In this document: piece after piece, positions 37,612 to 49,438 of the stretch | How the letters are laid out: each line of letters begins with the position of its first letter | Position numbering within the stretch: the stretch's first letter is position 1 | From: Hymenopellis radicata | Taxonomy: Eukaryota; Basidiomycota; Agaricomycetes; Agaricales; Physalacriaceae | Direction of reading: 5' to 3' | Length of the DNA: 64,000 bases | Assembly: GCA_015501595.1 (NCBI GenBank) | Contig: JADNRX010000004.1 | Span: 1-64,000 of the forward strand | Made by a program: the position numbers and the translations under genes | The notes under the pieces: generated by a model | What the model was told of the DNA's origin: nothing | What the model saw: the letters and a program-made list of their open reading frames with translations, nothing else | Databases searched by the model: none

Positions 37612-38863
37612 ATGTCTAGCTACGGGACCACTCGCCACCAGCACTCTCCTGCGGCCCACGCATTCTCAGCGAAAGACCGCGTAACAGATTACCACACTAC
37701 TCTCTTCCGTCGACTCATCTGGGATGGAACTGTCCCGCTAGAAATTCGAATCAATCCAAAACATCTTCCTGCCAACTCGGATAGGGCCCTAGAATCATAT
37801 TTCATGCAGGCTCCCCGTGTCAGTTATCTCCCTCTTATTCTACCAGAAATTCGTCGCTTTTTCACCGATCTCGTATTCGACGAGCAATCGGCCAAGGACA
37901 TTAAGGATGAAGACTGGTGGTTTGAAACTGTCGACGGAACGTCGCTCAAGTGGTGCGCTTCTTCACCCGTGGTCCTTGCGTATCTAACACCCGTTTAGGC
38001 ATTGGCCCATTGGCTTGATATATGATAATTTTACTATTTCACAATCCGTCAAGACACCGCATTCCAATCTGTCCTCGATGGTGGCACCGTTGCGGCTGAT
38101 GTTACATCTGGCATCACCGCCCACGGAGAAGCTCCTTTTGAATCACAGTCCGGAAGCCTGCAAGCAGTCATTTATGGGCCAACTCAAGGAGGCAGACTTT
38201 ATCCGGTGGGGCAATACCAAACGGATAACAGGACTGAGACAAAACGAGCAAGACGGTTTATGGGAAGGAATTAAAGAGCGTGAGTGTTCTTCTTGCGTCT
38301 TTGACATTAACTCATTCACAGCAGATAACTTTGATGACTATTGGCGAGTAGCATCCAAGGTTACACCAACATCAGGCTCGCACCGTCCTCAGTCCCCGGG
38401 TCCGCCGCCTTCATCCGCTTCCATGCACACGCGACCTCCATCTGCAGAACCATCGGGTACGAGTGATCGCGAAGGAGCCTACAACGTGCGCAGTGTACCA
38501 GTTAGACTCTATCTGCCCGATGGACCGGTACTTCAGGGTCTAGTACCTCCGTTACTTGAAGATGGTAAGCCTTGTCTTCTATGCGTCATGCAAAACGAAA
38601 CCTAAAACTATTTTCTAGGCTCGCCGTATACGTTGGCAACCTATCTGTCAGCGCATGTGCCTCTGCTTTTCCCTGCTCGCCCTCCGGCGCCGCCTCCTTC
38701 TCGCACAAATCCCAATCCTCAACCGCCTGCTGCACCTGAACCAGCTTATGCGCTAGTTCAAGGGGTTGTTACCCCACTAGACTCGGAGATGGCCTGGCTA
38801 GGAGCTTGCATGGCTGGTGCAGATGGATGGGTGAACGTATGCGTTGGCATTATCAACAACTAA
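37612..38863 (+). CDS. ATG5: Autophagy protein ATG5
   Basis: Four exons (37612-37952, 37999-38279, 38322-38564, 38619-38863) give 369 residues. Recognised from 'FRRLIWDGTVPLEIRI', 'SYLPLILPEIRRFF', 'HWPIGLIYD' and the C-terminal 'YALVQGVVTPLDSEMAWLG'. ATG5 is conjugated to ATG12 and with ATG16 promotes Atg8 lipidation on the phagophore. The acceptor of exon 3 is CAGCAG, so two isoforms differing by one codon are possible. A Pro/Ser-rich insert sits between the two ubiquitin-like folds, as in other fungi. Confidence 0.9.
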
Positions 38864-39417
38864 TACTTACTTGTATCTTACATCCCCGTGTCGAGCATCT
38901 TGGTGTTAATCTATGTAATCTTAGGGACCAAGACGTACATCCTGAGCGTGCCGATTCTGTTTCTGATGGGGCTCGTTAGTCGACAGCCTTGGATTCTCAG
39001 GTTCAGACCAGCGTCCTTTGATAGAAAAAAGGCAATTCTTGTCAAGATTTGAAATGTCAACACAGATACTTCAAATGTGCATTGTTCAGATGATGGACGT
39101 ACTTGGTGGATACTCGACGATCATTCTCCAAGGAATACAAGGTCATCCAATCGCAGCGGGCTACTACAAGGGCCGATGCATCACTCTGAGCCATTTGCAA
39201 TGACAGCGCGTGCGGTGTGAGAACTAGTCAGGTTGAGTCCATGTTCCCAAAACGTCGAATGCCTTTGGACGCTAAAACGGGAATAACAAACAACATGTAA
39301 TTTTTGAGCAAGCCCCCTCATTGTTCTGTATATGTCGTTGTCAGGTCGGTATATATAGACTCCAGACGAATGTGTTGAAGCCACAACGCGCTCTCACATC
39401 TCTCGACTGTGGCCGAC
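38864..39417. other. Interval upstream of the Clp1 homologue
   Basis: About 550 nt with no coding frame of note. It should hold the ATG5 3' UTR and the Clp1 promoter. Confidence 0.5.
39350..39358 (+). promoter_or_regulatory. TATA box of the Clp1 homologue
   Basis: TATATATAG about 65 nt before the ATG at 39418. This is a good core-promoter position and fits a tightly regulated developmental gene. Confidence 0.5.
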
Positions 39418-40331
39418 ATGTTCCAAGTTGCTTCCCATCATCCCGCCTCCTTTAACCAAGGAACGCGTAACCACCACTATCCCACACAGGCGCCGGCGCC
39501 AGCTACGAGTCTACAACTTCCTCGTCAGCTCGACAGACCACCCGTCTCTGACATTCCGCGCGATGTTATCGCTGCTGCCAATCCAGAGCTCGCCAATGTG
39601 CCGGCGGAATACATTCGACGCGGTCTCGGGCCGAAAGCTCCAGAGTATGTCTTCCACAGCGTTCCTCGTTGAGCTCACATACTTATACGCGTTGTAGTAT
39701 GCTTGCTGGTATTCAGGCACTTTCGTTCTCCCACCTTCCAAAATGCCTACCCAAAAATCGGCTTCCGGATTCATTAGCGGTCCCTTTCAAGCCTGGGGCA
39801 TCTATATCGCAGCTACCAACCCACATCCTTGCTGTCACGTCCTCAAAGTCGCACTCTGACCAGGCTCTGATATTCGCCGTGCATGGCGTCGTCGTCGCGT
39901 CACATTGCGCGCAGATGCGCCTTCCTCCATCATTCCCACCAACCTCCTCTGCAGTACGACTGCCCGTGTTGCACATCAATCCTCCATCTGCAGACGCCTT
40001 TAAAATTCTTATTGACTACATGTACAATCATCGTCTCGACCATGTACTGCGGGTCCTCGCTCCGCTGCCACCTGCTTTCCTCCAACAGCTCAGCCATAAC
40101 GCTGTCTTGCACGCCTTTCAATCTCGGTCCACCGTATATCAGCTGGCGTCGCATGTGTATGCCCATGAAAACGGGGACCTGCAGAGCATCATGCGACATG
40201 TCTCCCATGTCAAGGATCTCTGGCAGGACATGATTGCCCTCGGCATTCACCTCCCAGATCTGTGGGATACAATCGACCTTGCATGGAAGATCCTCCTTGG
40301 TGCGCTGAATTTGGCCACAGGAAACTCTTAA
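39418..40331 (+). CDS. clp1: Clp1 (clampless1) homologue
   Basis: Two exons (39418-39644, 39698-40331) give 286 residues. Typical segments are 'AAANPELANVPAEYIRRGL', 'DMLAGIQALSFSHLP', 'FAVHGVVVASHCAQ', 'LIDYMYNHRLDHVLR' and 'HVKDLWQDMIALGI'. Clp1 is required for clamp-cell formation downstream of the A (b) mating-type homeodomain factors in Coprinopsis and Ustilago. The middle part has a remote BTB-like look. The protein is shorter than the Coprinopsis protein as I recall it. Its presence points to a dikaryon-forming basidiomycete. Confidence 0.8.
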
Positions 40332-40593
40332 ATATTAATGGGACTTCGTCTTCGTCTTCTGGGCATCGTAACCACTGTATCCATTAATCTCTCTTATTCA
40401 CATACCACTATACCCCGACTGGAATCGTACAGCTTCAGGCATATTTACACCACAAGATTTATTTGTAGCTCCACAAGAATTACCTTATACCATTCAATTG
40501 CTATTATTTTCGACTTCGCAGACCTTGAACGATAAGATAAGATGTGATCATGGCATTTTGATGGCTGCTAAAATTTGTTACTCTCCCTCAACC

Positions 40594-42439
40594 ATGTCTG
40601 AAGACATCGGGACGTATGCAGCGTTCTCACATCTCCTCGATGCACGGCTTTTGCGAGCTTTGGCGGATATGGGCTTCGCTAAACCCACCCTAATCCAGGC
40701 GAAAGCCATTCCTTTGGCCTTGGAAAACCGAGATATTCTAGCACGCGCGCGCACAGGCAGCGGAAAAACGATCGCCTACCTTTTACCAGTCCTCCAAAAA
40801 ATCTTGAATGCCTCCCATGATCCCCCGACGACTCTGGCACTCATCCTAGTCCCTACCCGCGAACTTGCCGCGCAGGTACATGGCACGCTACGTGCATTGA
40901 CTGCATATTGTCCAGACGTCAACATCGCCAATCTGTCATCGTCACCCGTCCAATCCAGCGCACCATCTATCCTTATATCCACCCCCGCCCGTCTCCTTCA
41001 GTCGCTGCCCGCCCTTCCACATCTAGAGTCGCTCGTCATAGACGAGGCCGACCTCATATTATCCTATGGACATGCTGCAGACATACGGCACATCTTTAGT
41101 GGCGCATATCTACCCCGTGTCTTCCAGACGTTCCTCATGAGCGCTACAATGACAGAGGATGTCGAGATGCTCAAAGGATTGACCCTTCGAAATCCCGTTA
41201 TTCTTCGTTTAGAAGAGGACGAGGAAGATGCATCGAATCTCACACAGTACGCTGTTCGATGTTCGGAAACGGATAAATTCCTCCTCACATATGTCATCCT
41301 AAAGCTAAAACTCATCCGCGGCAAATGCATCATGTTTGTGAACGACGTCGACCGATGCTACCGCCTAAAACTCTTCTTGGAGCAATTCTCCATCAAGAGC
41401 TGTGTGTTGAATTCGGAGCTGCCTCTCAACTCCCGGTACCATGCAGTTCAAGAGTTCAACAAGGGTGTTTATGATTATATTATCGCAACCGACGAAAGTG
41501 GTGGTTTGGAGAACGACGAGGAGGAAGACGAAACTGTGGACGACGGTGAACAACGTGAGCCCATTTTTGATTCCGTAGCTGTCTACTTCTTATGCATTTC
41601 CAGTCATGTCAACACAACGCGAAGAGCAGACAGAAGAGGGCGATACGGAAACAAAAGCGGACGCGCCTCTCAAACGGAAACGATCGCCATCCCCGCAACG
41701 AAAGCGGAAGAAGACCAAAAAGCCCGCCAAAAGGGATACGGAATATGGTGTTACTCGCGGGGTTGATTTCATCGACGTCGCGTGCGTTTTGAACTTCGAC
41801 CTACCGACCTCGTCGCGCTCTTACACTCATCGAGTCGGGCGAACAGCTCGTGCTGGTAGGACAGGCATGGCACTGTCGTTTGTCGTTCCACCACACGAAT
41901 GGGGCAAGGACAAGGCTGTCGGTGGTCTACCTAGCGCCAGAAACGACGAGACCGTCTTTGGCCGAATCGAAGCCCAGCAAGGGCCTGATCGTATCAAAGA
42001 ATATAAATTCGACATGAAGCAGGTCGATGGTTTCCGGTACCGGATGGAGGACGCTTTGCGAAGTGTGACGCGGGCGGCAGTGAAAGAGGCGCGGATACGG
42101 GAACTCAAAGCGGAGCTACTGGGTAGCGAGAAACTGAAAGCCCATTTCGAAGATCACCCAGAGGATCGGGAAGCGTTGAGTTTAACACACGATCGCATCG
42201 TGGGGCGGGCCAAGGGTTCCGAGATGAAGCATGTACCGGCATACTTAATGCCCAAGATCGTTCCTGTTGAAGGTCAGGCTACGCCGGAGGAGAACAAGGT
42301 CGGGTTTGTTCCGTTTAGAAATCCCAAGTCTGAACGGGGACGGGGCCGCGGGAGGGGTGGGAGAGGTGGTGGTAGAGGTGGAGCTAGTAGAGGTAGAGGA
42401 GGCAAGAAGAAGAGCGATCCTCTGCGCAAGTTCAAATGA
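40594..42439 (+). CDS. DBP9: ATP-dependent DEAD-box RNA helicase DBP9/DDX56
   Basis: Two exons (40594-41554, 41604-42439) give 598 residues. Q motif region '[16 protein letters not shown]'; motif I 'ARTGSGKT'; motif II DEAD in '[17 protein letters not shown]'; '[15 protein letters not shown]'; motif VI '[13 protein letters not shown]'. 'LILSYGH' is characteristic of Dbp9. The C-terminus has Arg/Gly repeats and ends 'SDPLRKFK'. It works in the nucleolus on 60S precursors. The intron lies in an acidic/basic insert within the second RecA domain. Several upstream in-frame ATGs exist; the one before '[10 protein letters not shown]' is preferred. Confidence 0.93.
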
Positions 42440-43066
42440 TGCGCTTAGAAGACGTACTACCGGTGATGTTTCATTCAATAAATCAGCATGTACCGCCGTC
42501 TTCTCACTGTTTGGTCTTCAGGCGGTAAGGGTACTGAAGGACTTTCATTTCTGGATGAACAATTGTGATCTCTCTTCCTTGCACTGCATGATCTTCACAG
42601 GGCCTCAAGTAGGCGCTTGCTTATCAATCGAGACAGAAGACTGTTTGTCAATCTAGTCGTTCAAGGACTAAAGAGCGTTGCACATCACCTCGCATTCTCA
42701 AAGTATCTTCCCATTACCCATCCATATTCTACGTAGCCGAGACATAGTTTCAAGCTTCAAGTCTCCTTCTTACCTAGGACTACTTATACTGAGTTCGTCA
42801 ACCAGTGAGTCATTCATTTCTATAACTTGCACAACGTTCAAGAAGAACATTCCGCAAGAACGAGATCACTGTATGCTTATATGCATCCCATTAAGCGCGG
42901 TTAATGGGCTTTCACTGGCACCCGGTTCAAGGTAGGTATGCTTGTTTCATATTGTGTCCCGCTTGTTTATGCTCGACCTTTTTGTGGACAGAGTAGATCT
43001 AGCTCTCTTCCGGCGTATCATTGTGCGTCTTAATTGTTGCGTTTCCAGTCGTTGTCATACATCACG
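42440..43066. other. Gene-free interval DBP9 / GH5 pseudogene
   Basis: About 630 nt. No coding or RNA feature was recognised beyond flanking UTRs. Confidence 0.5.
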
Positions 43067-44985
43067 ATGTCGAGCTCTAACTACAATCACGTCGGGCAGT
43101 ATCACCCGTATGTAGGTCGGACCGAAGACTCATTTTCGCCCCAAATCAATTTCGATAACTCCGAATTGAACGAAACCAGACCGTGTACCTGCCCCCAGGA
43201 TAGTACCGAGAAGGCCAATAAGGCGAAACGCACCATATGAACAAGTTGGATCACTCCCCGTCTTCTCTTCTCTTCTCTCTAGCATTTTCCTCCAATGACC
43301 GCGCACCAGGATCCTGTTCTCGATCCCCTCGGGCTTCATTTCTCTATTCGGACGAACAACTCGCAGACGTCGACGACAACCCCCGCAAATTCCACCACAG
43401 TTCTACCCAAGCCGGAAGGTGATTTGTACACTGAAGGATGCACGTATATCCCCAGAAACAGCGCTGTGGTCCCATCTTCTGGCTCGCTTGCATTGCTGCT
43501 CTCGTTGCTATTGTTCTAGCAGTGATATTACCCGCCTACTTCACTGTGATCAAGAAAGACAACGACGCCCCATCGGATAGTGGCAGCAATGGTGGTGGTA
43601 CTGGTGGTGGTGGCGCTAGCACCGACAATGGAACTGTTCCCTCTACGTCTGGTTCCATTACTGGCAAAGATGGTTCGGAGGTCACAATGGAGGATGGAAC
43701 GAAATTCACCTACCGTTTGGGGCTTTTGGGTGTCTGATCCAGCTGATCCTTTCGATGGTGGGGCTAAACCCAATAGTTGGACACCGGCGCTTAACGAAAC
43801 TCGGTAAAGATCGTATATTCGGGTACGCGTCCTTTTCGTTGTTTGATCATCGTTCTGAGCGTATGTTTGTTAAGCGTTAACCTTGGGGGATGGTTCGTCC
43901 TGGAACCGTTCATATCCTGGCGCGGTCGATGAATGGACACTCAGCGAGCTTATGGCCGCGGACACTGCCAGTGATGGATTGGATCAACTTGAAGAACATT
44001 ACAAGACCTTTATTGTGCGACATATCTAGCGCTGTCTACCATTTTGCTCATGAAACCTTGAAGACTGAAAGACTTTGCTTACATTGCTGGCGCTGGACTC
44101 AATTGGGTTCGTATACCAATTCCATACTGGGCCATCGACAAACAGAACGATGAACCCTTTCCGGAGAAAGTTTGTTGGAAGTAAGTCGTGCTCTTTCGCC
44201 TCAGCAATTCGTGTTGATCTCTGTCAAACAGGTACATTCTAGAAGCCTTTGCATGGGCGCGGAAGTATGGTCTTCGCGTCAACATTGACCTGCACACCTT
44301 ACCAGGATCTCAGAACGGCAGGCCCTTCAATGGCGCGGGCATCTGGTTTTCAATTAATCATCAACGAGGCTACTTATAATCACTCCGGCAAATTCGGGCA
44401 AATCAACTTTCTCTATGGCCCTATGGGCCTTGCCAATGCTAAACGCGCGCTCAACTACATCAGAATCATCACAGAGTTCGTGTCTTAGCCCGAATACCAA
44501 GACGTTGTCCAGATGTTTGGCATCATGAACGAGCCGCTCATAGGGACCATTGGTCGCGATGCGCTGACCTCCTTCTACCGCGAAGTTTATAACATGATTC
44601 GTCATATCACAGCCGGGGAGAAGGCAAAGGATTCTACATTAGTATCGGCGATGACTTTGAAACCGACATGACGGAGTGGGACGGATTTCTTGCTGGTAGA
44701 GACCGCATCGCTCTCGATAGGCACCCTTATACCTCCTTTGAAGGTTCTACATTCGACGATCCTATCGCCACTGGAACGGGCGACGATGCCGGTGGAATAT
44801 GGGTTGGCAGAGCCTGTGACCGGGCAGACGAATTTATGCGACTCCAGGGAGCGAGGTCATTAGATGGTATGATGCACAGGATACGGGGCTTGCGCCAACA
44901 CCGATCCCTGGATGTAGCCAGCGGCGCTGCTATACCAGCAGATTGTGGCGCTTCAGGTGCAGAGTCTACGGACGTGACCGAATGA
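43067..44985 (+). pseudogene. GH5 exo-beta-1,3-glucanase (type II membrane form), inactivated
   Basis: Fragments in all three frames rebuild the order of a membrane-anchored glucan 1,3-beta-glucosidase. These are an N-terminus 'MSSSNYNHVGQYHPY', a membrane span 'FWLACIAALVAIVLAV', then 'VSDPADPFDGGAKPNSW', 'NLGGWFVLEPFIS', 'VDEWTLSELMAADTAS', 'LNWVRIPIPYWAIDKQ', 'FGIMNEPLIGT' (catalytic acid) and 'RIALDRHPYTSFEG'. Lesions include lost bases before 43733, CGG-TAA at 43803-43806, a missing piece after 'EPFIS', a 2-nt loss near 44068, about 60 inserted nt at 44315-44375, and TAG at 44486-44488. The region that should carry the nucleophile Glu is not recognisable. Expression of active enzyme is unlikely. 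Confidence 0.85.
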
Positions 44986-45434
44986 TTACGCCGATTGAAC
45001 AGGGAGGATGACAGATGGGACGGATCGTTCGATGTAATGGACTTGGACTTATTTTATGCACTTTCACGTTAAGGCAATTGTTCCCGCATATTTTTTCCTG
45101 TGGATTCATGGGATGTTCCTCATGAACTCGTTACTTACCGTGTTATTATCGCTGTTCCTTTCTACTGTTTCTTGTAGGTACTTCCAGCATAACTATTCTT
45201 TTTTTGGCATCGATGATCTCTGCCATCTACTGGTACAAGTCGGTCCTAGAAAATTCGCGAACAGTCGAGTCTGAGTCTCGTGATCATTTGAGGCATGGTC
45301 ACGTGTGACAAGGTCGATACTCGAACTCTCGACTTTTTTCTGTCAACTTCCACGACGTGGTTAAAACACTCCCGAGGATGACTAGCTGTATGTCCTCCTG
45401 GCCACACAGCCATCCCTGGTTTGCAACGCACTCT
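44986..45434. other. Interval between GH5 pseudogene and acidic orphan
   Basis: About 450 nt of T-rich sequence without a recognisable feature. A CACGTG motif lies at 45300-45305. Confidence 0.4.
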
Positions 45435-46126
45435 ATGAAACGCAAACACTCGTCGACATCTAGTGGTTCGGAAAGCAGTGACGATTCAGCAGCATCTTCC
45501 TCGAGCTCTCACCACGCCAAACGCCGACGATTCAGCCAATTAGAACGCACGCTTTCCCAGCTATCTCTCTCTGCCACCGATCCCACGCCGCTCTCGTATT
45601 CTCGCGTGCGCGACGGACCCGCCATCTCGGAACTTGGCATCCCCAGAGATGATATACCCATGATCCAGCCAACGAATGTAATCGAGCCAAGCGATGTAGA
45701 CGAGTCTCCTCGCCGCTCGGAGACGCCATCCATACCTGAAGTCAATATGAAGTACTCTTCGTGGTACGAACCCGAACCAGATCGTGAGTGACCTGCTTCT
45801 CCTTCTAGTGTTTCTGATACTGACGTGAGCGCCTTCCAGGTATAGTCGTAACAGACCTAGACGCGTCATCGGACGAGGAAGAAGATACATCTGTACAAAT
45901 TTCACCCGCCTTGATGGACCGTATTCGGTCCCATTCTCTCTCCTCTTCACTCCCCGGACCATCTTCTTCTACCCAGGCGCTCGTATTATATAAACCGCTG
46001 ACTCGACCAGTCGCACAAGTGGAGGACGACGAGGATGAGCAGGCGGAGGAAGTACAGATGCCGGGAACTACACCAACGGGCCCGCCAGTAGTTGAAGACG
46101 ATGATGCAATGGATATAGACGGATGA
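45435..46126 (+). CDS. Acidic Ser-rich nuclear-type protein, function unknown
   Basis: Two exons (45435-45783, 45840-46126) give 211 residues from 'MKRKHSSTSSGSESSDD'. An in-frame ATG at 45378 would add 19 residues. It has basic 'HHAKRRR', then 'YSSWYEPEPDRIVVTDLD', an acidic patch, 'ISPALMDRIRSHS', 'TQALVLYKPLTRP' and the acidic end 'DDDAMDIDG'. The pattern looks like a conserved mushroom orphan, but I cannot name it. The splice join keeps 'PDRIVVTDL' in frame, which supports a real gene. No membrane or secretion signals. Confidence 0.6.
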
Positions 46127-46515
46127 TGGACAAGTATTCGTGCTATATATACAATTCATTTATTTGCTCATTCAAGATACAACAGTTAGAATAACATTTG
46201 CGCCACATTTGATTCTTCAGAGTGCCGTACGCTCGTCAACATCTACAACCATGACTACGGCTAGTCTTTAAATCGTTTGAACCACTCTTTCGGTATACTT
46301 GATGTTCATCACAAAGGCTAGAGCCTCTGGACTTTGAACATGGTTCCAGAAACTTTATAGAGGGCATGTGAAAGATTGCACTGCCAGTCTTGAGACAATT
46401 TTGTTGAATAAAAGAGATGCTAGGCATGTATTGTACACAGTCTAATGTAGCGAAGGACCCGAATTCCATAATAGCAGGCAGAAAGAAAGAAAGAAAAGGA
46501 TAACGATACAGGTAT
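46127..46515. other. Convergent interval orphan / NF-YA
   Basis: About 390 nt holding two 3' flanks. It has an AGAAAGAAAGAAAAG purine run at 46482-46497. Nothing else was recognised. Confidence 0.5.
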
Positions 46516-47437
46516 CTAGGAAGGGGCGTTGAACTGGTCCGGATAGAGCCCTTGGGCGTAATTTAACTGGGAATGACGATGACGTGCATGTGCATGGGGA
46601 TGGGGAACATGGTGCATCTGCATAGGATACGGAGAGCTCAAAGTAATTGGAGAACCCTGGGGGCCGTGTGAAAAGAGATGGTGAGGTGAGGTAGCAGTAG
46701 GGAGCTTGGACTGCTGGGAGATGGCAATGCTCAGAGAGGAGTGCTGGTGCTGGTGGTGCAGCGATTGGTTATGGTTATGCGTATACGGAATGTTGATCCC
46801 ATTCATATCCGAAGACATGAAGCTGTTTGCGTCGCGATGAACGTTCTGTTGCATGTGTGGATGTTGCTGATGGTGTTGTTGGTGCTGAGGCTGCTGCTGG
46901 TGCTGGTGCGGGTGCTGCTGAGGCTGGGACTGCGAGGACTGTGATGGTACCTGCGGTTGTGCGTCCATCGGAGAAACCATATTTACGGGAGACTCGACGT
47001 CGTCACCCTCAGCGTCCTCGTCGTTGTCTGGATGTCCAGACGATGGGCCCTCGGCGTCGCCAGAGGATGCCTTTTGGGCGGCAATCTCCTCCGCGGTCAG
47101 AAAACGTCCGCCTGGCCCTCTTGGGCGACGCATTGCATGTTTATGGCGTGATTCATGTAGATACGGCTGTAGACACGGTGTCAGGACGAGACGATCAGCA
47201 GAGCTAGAAACGAACCTTGCGTTGGCGCGAAAGACGATGAACCTCTTCAAGTCGGGCGCGCGCGACTCTGCGCTTGAGAATGCGGTAATACTGCTTGGCA
47301 TTGACATAGAGTGGCTCGTCGTCGACGGGCAGAACGGGGTCGGGAAGCGAGTTGGAAAAGGAATACGGCTGGCTGCTCGTCGCCGGTTGGACGTCGAGGT
47401 TGAACGGCTCTGTTCCCCAATTCAGATCCAGCGACAT
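46516..47437 (-). CDS. HAP2: CCAAT-binding factor subunit HAP2/NF-YA
   Basis: Two exons on the minus strand (47437-47216, 47166-46516) give 290 residues. The NF-YA core is complete across the intron. The A1 subunit-interaction helix has '[16 protein letters not shown]' and '[16 protein letters not shown]'. The DNA-contact part is '[16 protein letters not shown]' followed by '[12 protein letters not shown]'. The C-terminal half is very rich in His and Gln, typical of an activation or low-complexity region. It acts as a trimer with HAP3 and HAP5 on CCAAT boxes. The intron separates the A1 and A2 parts. Confidence 0.95.
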
Positions 47438-47612
47438 GATTGGCCGTCGCAGGATCCTCTAGGCGGTATCGCGGCCCATAACGTGACGTTCCCCCGATAT
47501 TTCCTACAGTTATAGGTCAAAATTCAGAGAAAAAAAGCTGTAAAAATGGTCCAAAACGTCCAAATTTGCCTTCAGAAAGCGTGAGAATTCTGAGCACCAC
47601 CTCTTTGCCGGC

Positions 47613-48390
47613 ATGCCGGAGTCTGCTCCTCGCTTTCTGATGGACGCCAAACTCAAGGCGCTCAAGGTCGCAGACCTCAAAGCCATTCTCGCTGCTGCCG
47701 GCGTCCCACTTCCTTCCAAAGCAAACAAGGCCGACCTCATTGCCGCCATTATTGCCTCAGAGCCCGCGCTCGAGGCCTACCATGCACTCCATGGTTCGGA
47801 GCATTCAGAACCAGTCACCAAGGCTGAAGCTGTAAAAGAGCTGTCTAAGCCTCCTGTCGCCAAACCAGTTTCTGAAAAGTCCAAGTCACCTGCAAAAGCG
47901 CCCGTGAAGGAGCAGCCAGCGCCTGCTGCACCCGTCACCGCGACAACACAGGCGGCAGTTTCTGCTCCGTCGACAGTAGCTGAACCTTCTTCGGATTCTC
48001 TCGACTCGGAAGAAGCGAAGCGTAAGATGAGGGCCGAACGATTCGGAATACCACTCGTCGACCCGTCGTCGATAATAAAATCTCCTCCAAAGCGGAAGCG
48101 TGTCGCGCCAACAACTGGCGACGTGAGTAAATCATATATATTACCCATTCACACGTCTCATCATGTTCTAGGACGCAGAAAAGATTCAAAAACGCGGAGA
48201 AAAGTTTGGTACTACGCAACAGGCGACGTCGCTTCAAAAGGCTGCGGCTAAGCGCAAGCAGCCGGTCGAAGAGGTGGTGGATGACGAGGAGTTGGCCCGC
48301 AGGAAAAAGCGCGCCGAACGATTTGGTCCCGTGAGTTGATTCTGTCTCCATACACGCAAGTTACTCAATGTGCTCCAGGTCAAGTCATGA
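47613..48390 (+). CDS. SAP-domain protein, THO1/SARNP-like
   Basis: Three exons (47613-48122, 48172-48330, 48379-48390) give 226 residues. The SAP motif is at residues ~10-44 ('LKVADLKAILAAAGVPLP' then 'KADLIAAI'). A Pro/Ala/Lys linker follows, and then two repeats around 'RAERFG' ('KMRAERFGIPLVDP', 'RKKRAERFGPVKS') as in THO1 and human SARNP. It likely binds RNA/DNA in transcription-coupled mRNP assembly and export. The last exon codes only Val-Lys-Ser-stop, so the end is moderately certain. Confidence 0.85.
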
Positions 48391-48508
48391 TTGTATTTTC
48401 ATTGTATTGATACCCACGCTTTCTGTAACTTATCACATATCAAACGTTGTAGAGCATGGCGATTGCATATCATCATAAGTCACCTAATACAATCATACGG
48501 AATACACC

Positions 48509-49184
48509 TCAAGCAATCAACGTCGACGCAGTCGCAGAGTCATATTTGAAGGTGGGAGGGATCTGCTGCTTCGTCTTGTAGTAACGAGCAAGTCTACGAT
48601 GCATTGAGTAAAAGGTGTGTTCATAAGAAATGAATGAAATGTACCTGTGGATCCTGCTCTCGATAAGAATGAGACGGAACTTGGAGTCCTTGTCCTTTCG
48701 GTTCGTCTCAAGATGTTTGCGAACGGCGACCGCCTTTTTGATGAGGTGCCAAAGGTCCTCAGGGATGGATGGGCCAAGTCCTGTCCCCAAACAAAAGGCA
48801 AAGAAAACGACATAGATCCAACCCAAATGATAGGTGGAGGGAAAAACAGACGAGCCACTGCATTAATGGGAATTAAACCAGAAACGATAGCAGACGCACC
48901 GTTGCCCTTGAGTATACGGAGAATCTTGTTTCCCGTCACAAAACGGACTTGGGGAATACCGTGGCTGTCCCTCAAAATGACACCAATCTGGGATGGGGTG
49001 AGACCCTTCCTTGCGAGCTTCATGATGTGGTCGACAACATCCTCGGGTGTGGTCTTCAACCACGTAGGGGGAGCGCGGCGGTAAGGGAGAGCAGAGGAGG
49101 CTATTTTGATTGAGCAACGGCGTAGATATTGCAACGATAAGAACACGTACAAATACCCTTTCCGGGAGCGTGCATGCGACCCAT
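48509..49184 (-). CDS. RPS13: 40S ribosomal protein S13 (uS15)
   Basis: Four exons on the minus strand (49184-49151, 49100-48900, 48780-48645, 48593-48509) give 151 residues, exactly the usual length. It begins '[20 protein letters not shown]' and contains '[16 protein letters not shown]' and '[13 protein letters not shown]'. It ends in Ser-Thr-Leu-Ile-Ala. It binds 18S rRNA in the small subunit. The intron-rich 5' part and the divergent RPS6 gene (254 nt away) are typical of co-regulated ribosomal genes. Confidence 0.97.
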
Positions 49185-49438
49185 GGCTGCTAGTTTTGTG
49201 TCTTGAGGGAATAAAAAAAGTGTCTTGAGGTTGGCGCAGACGATGAGAATTGATCTGGTCGACGTGTGGTGGCGGGAACGGCCGAACGGAGTTTGAATTG
49301 AACTATACAGTTGGATTGTAGCTATCACGGCATCTGCCGGACGGTGGCTTGCAGCTGGATAGTTTTGCGCTCGACGTCGATTACCTTTTCTGTTCAGTTC
49401 GCGTCGTCCCCAAGAGACTTTCGCAAGGCCGGCCCAGC
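49185..49438. promoter_or_regulatory. Divergent promoter RPS13 / RPS6
   Basis: 254 nt between the start codons of two ribosomal protein genes, with pyrimidine tracts but no TATA box noticed. Shared control is inferred from arrangement only. Confidence 0.4.

Noticed and set aside
46741..47207. Long plus-strand frames opposite NF-YA
   Set aside because: They arise from the CAC/CAG codon runs of the His/Gln-rich region read on the other strand.
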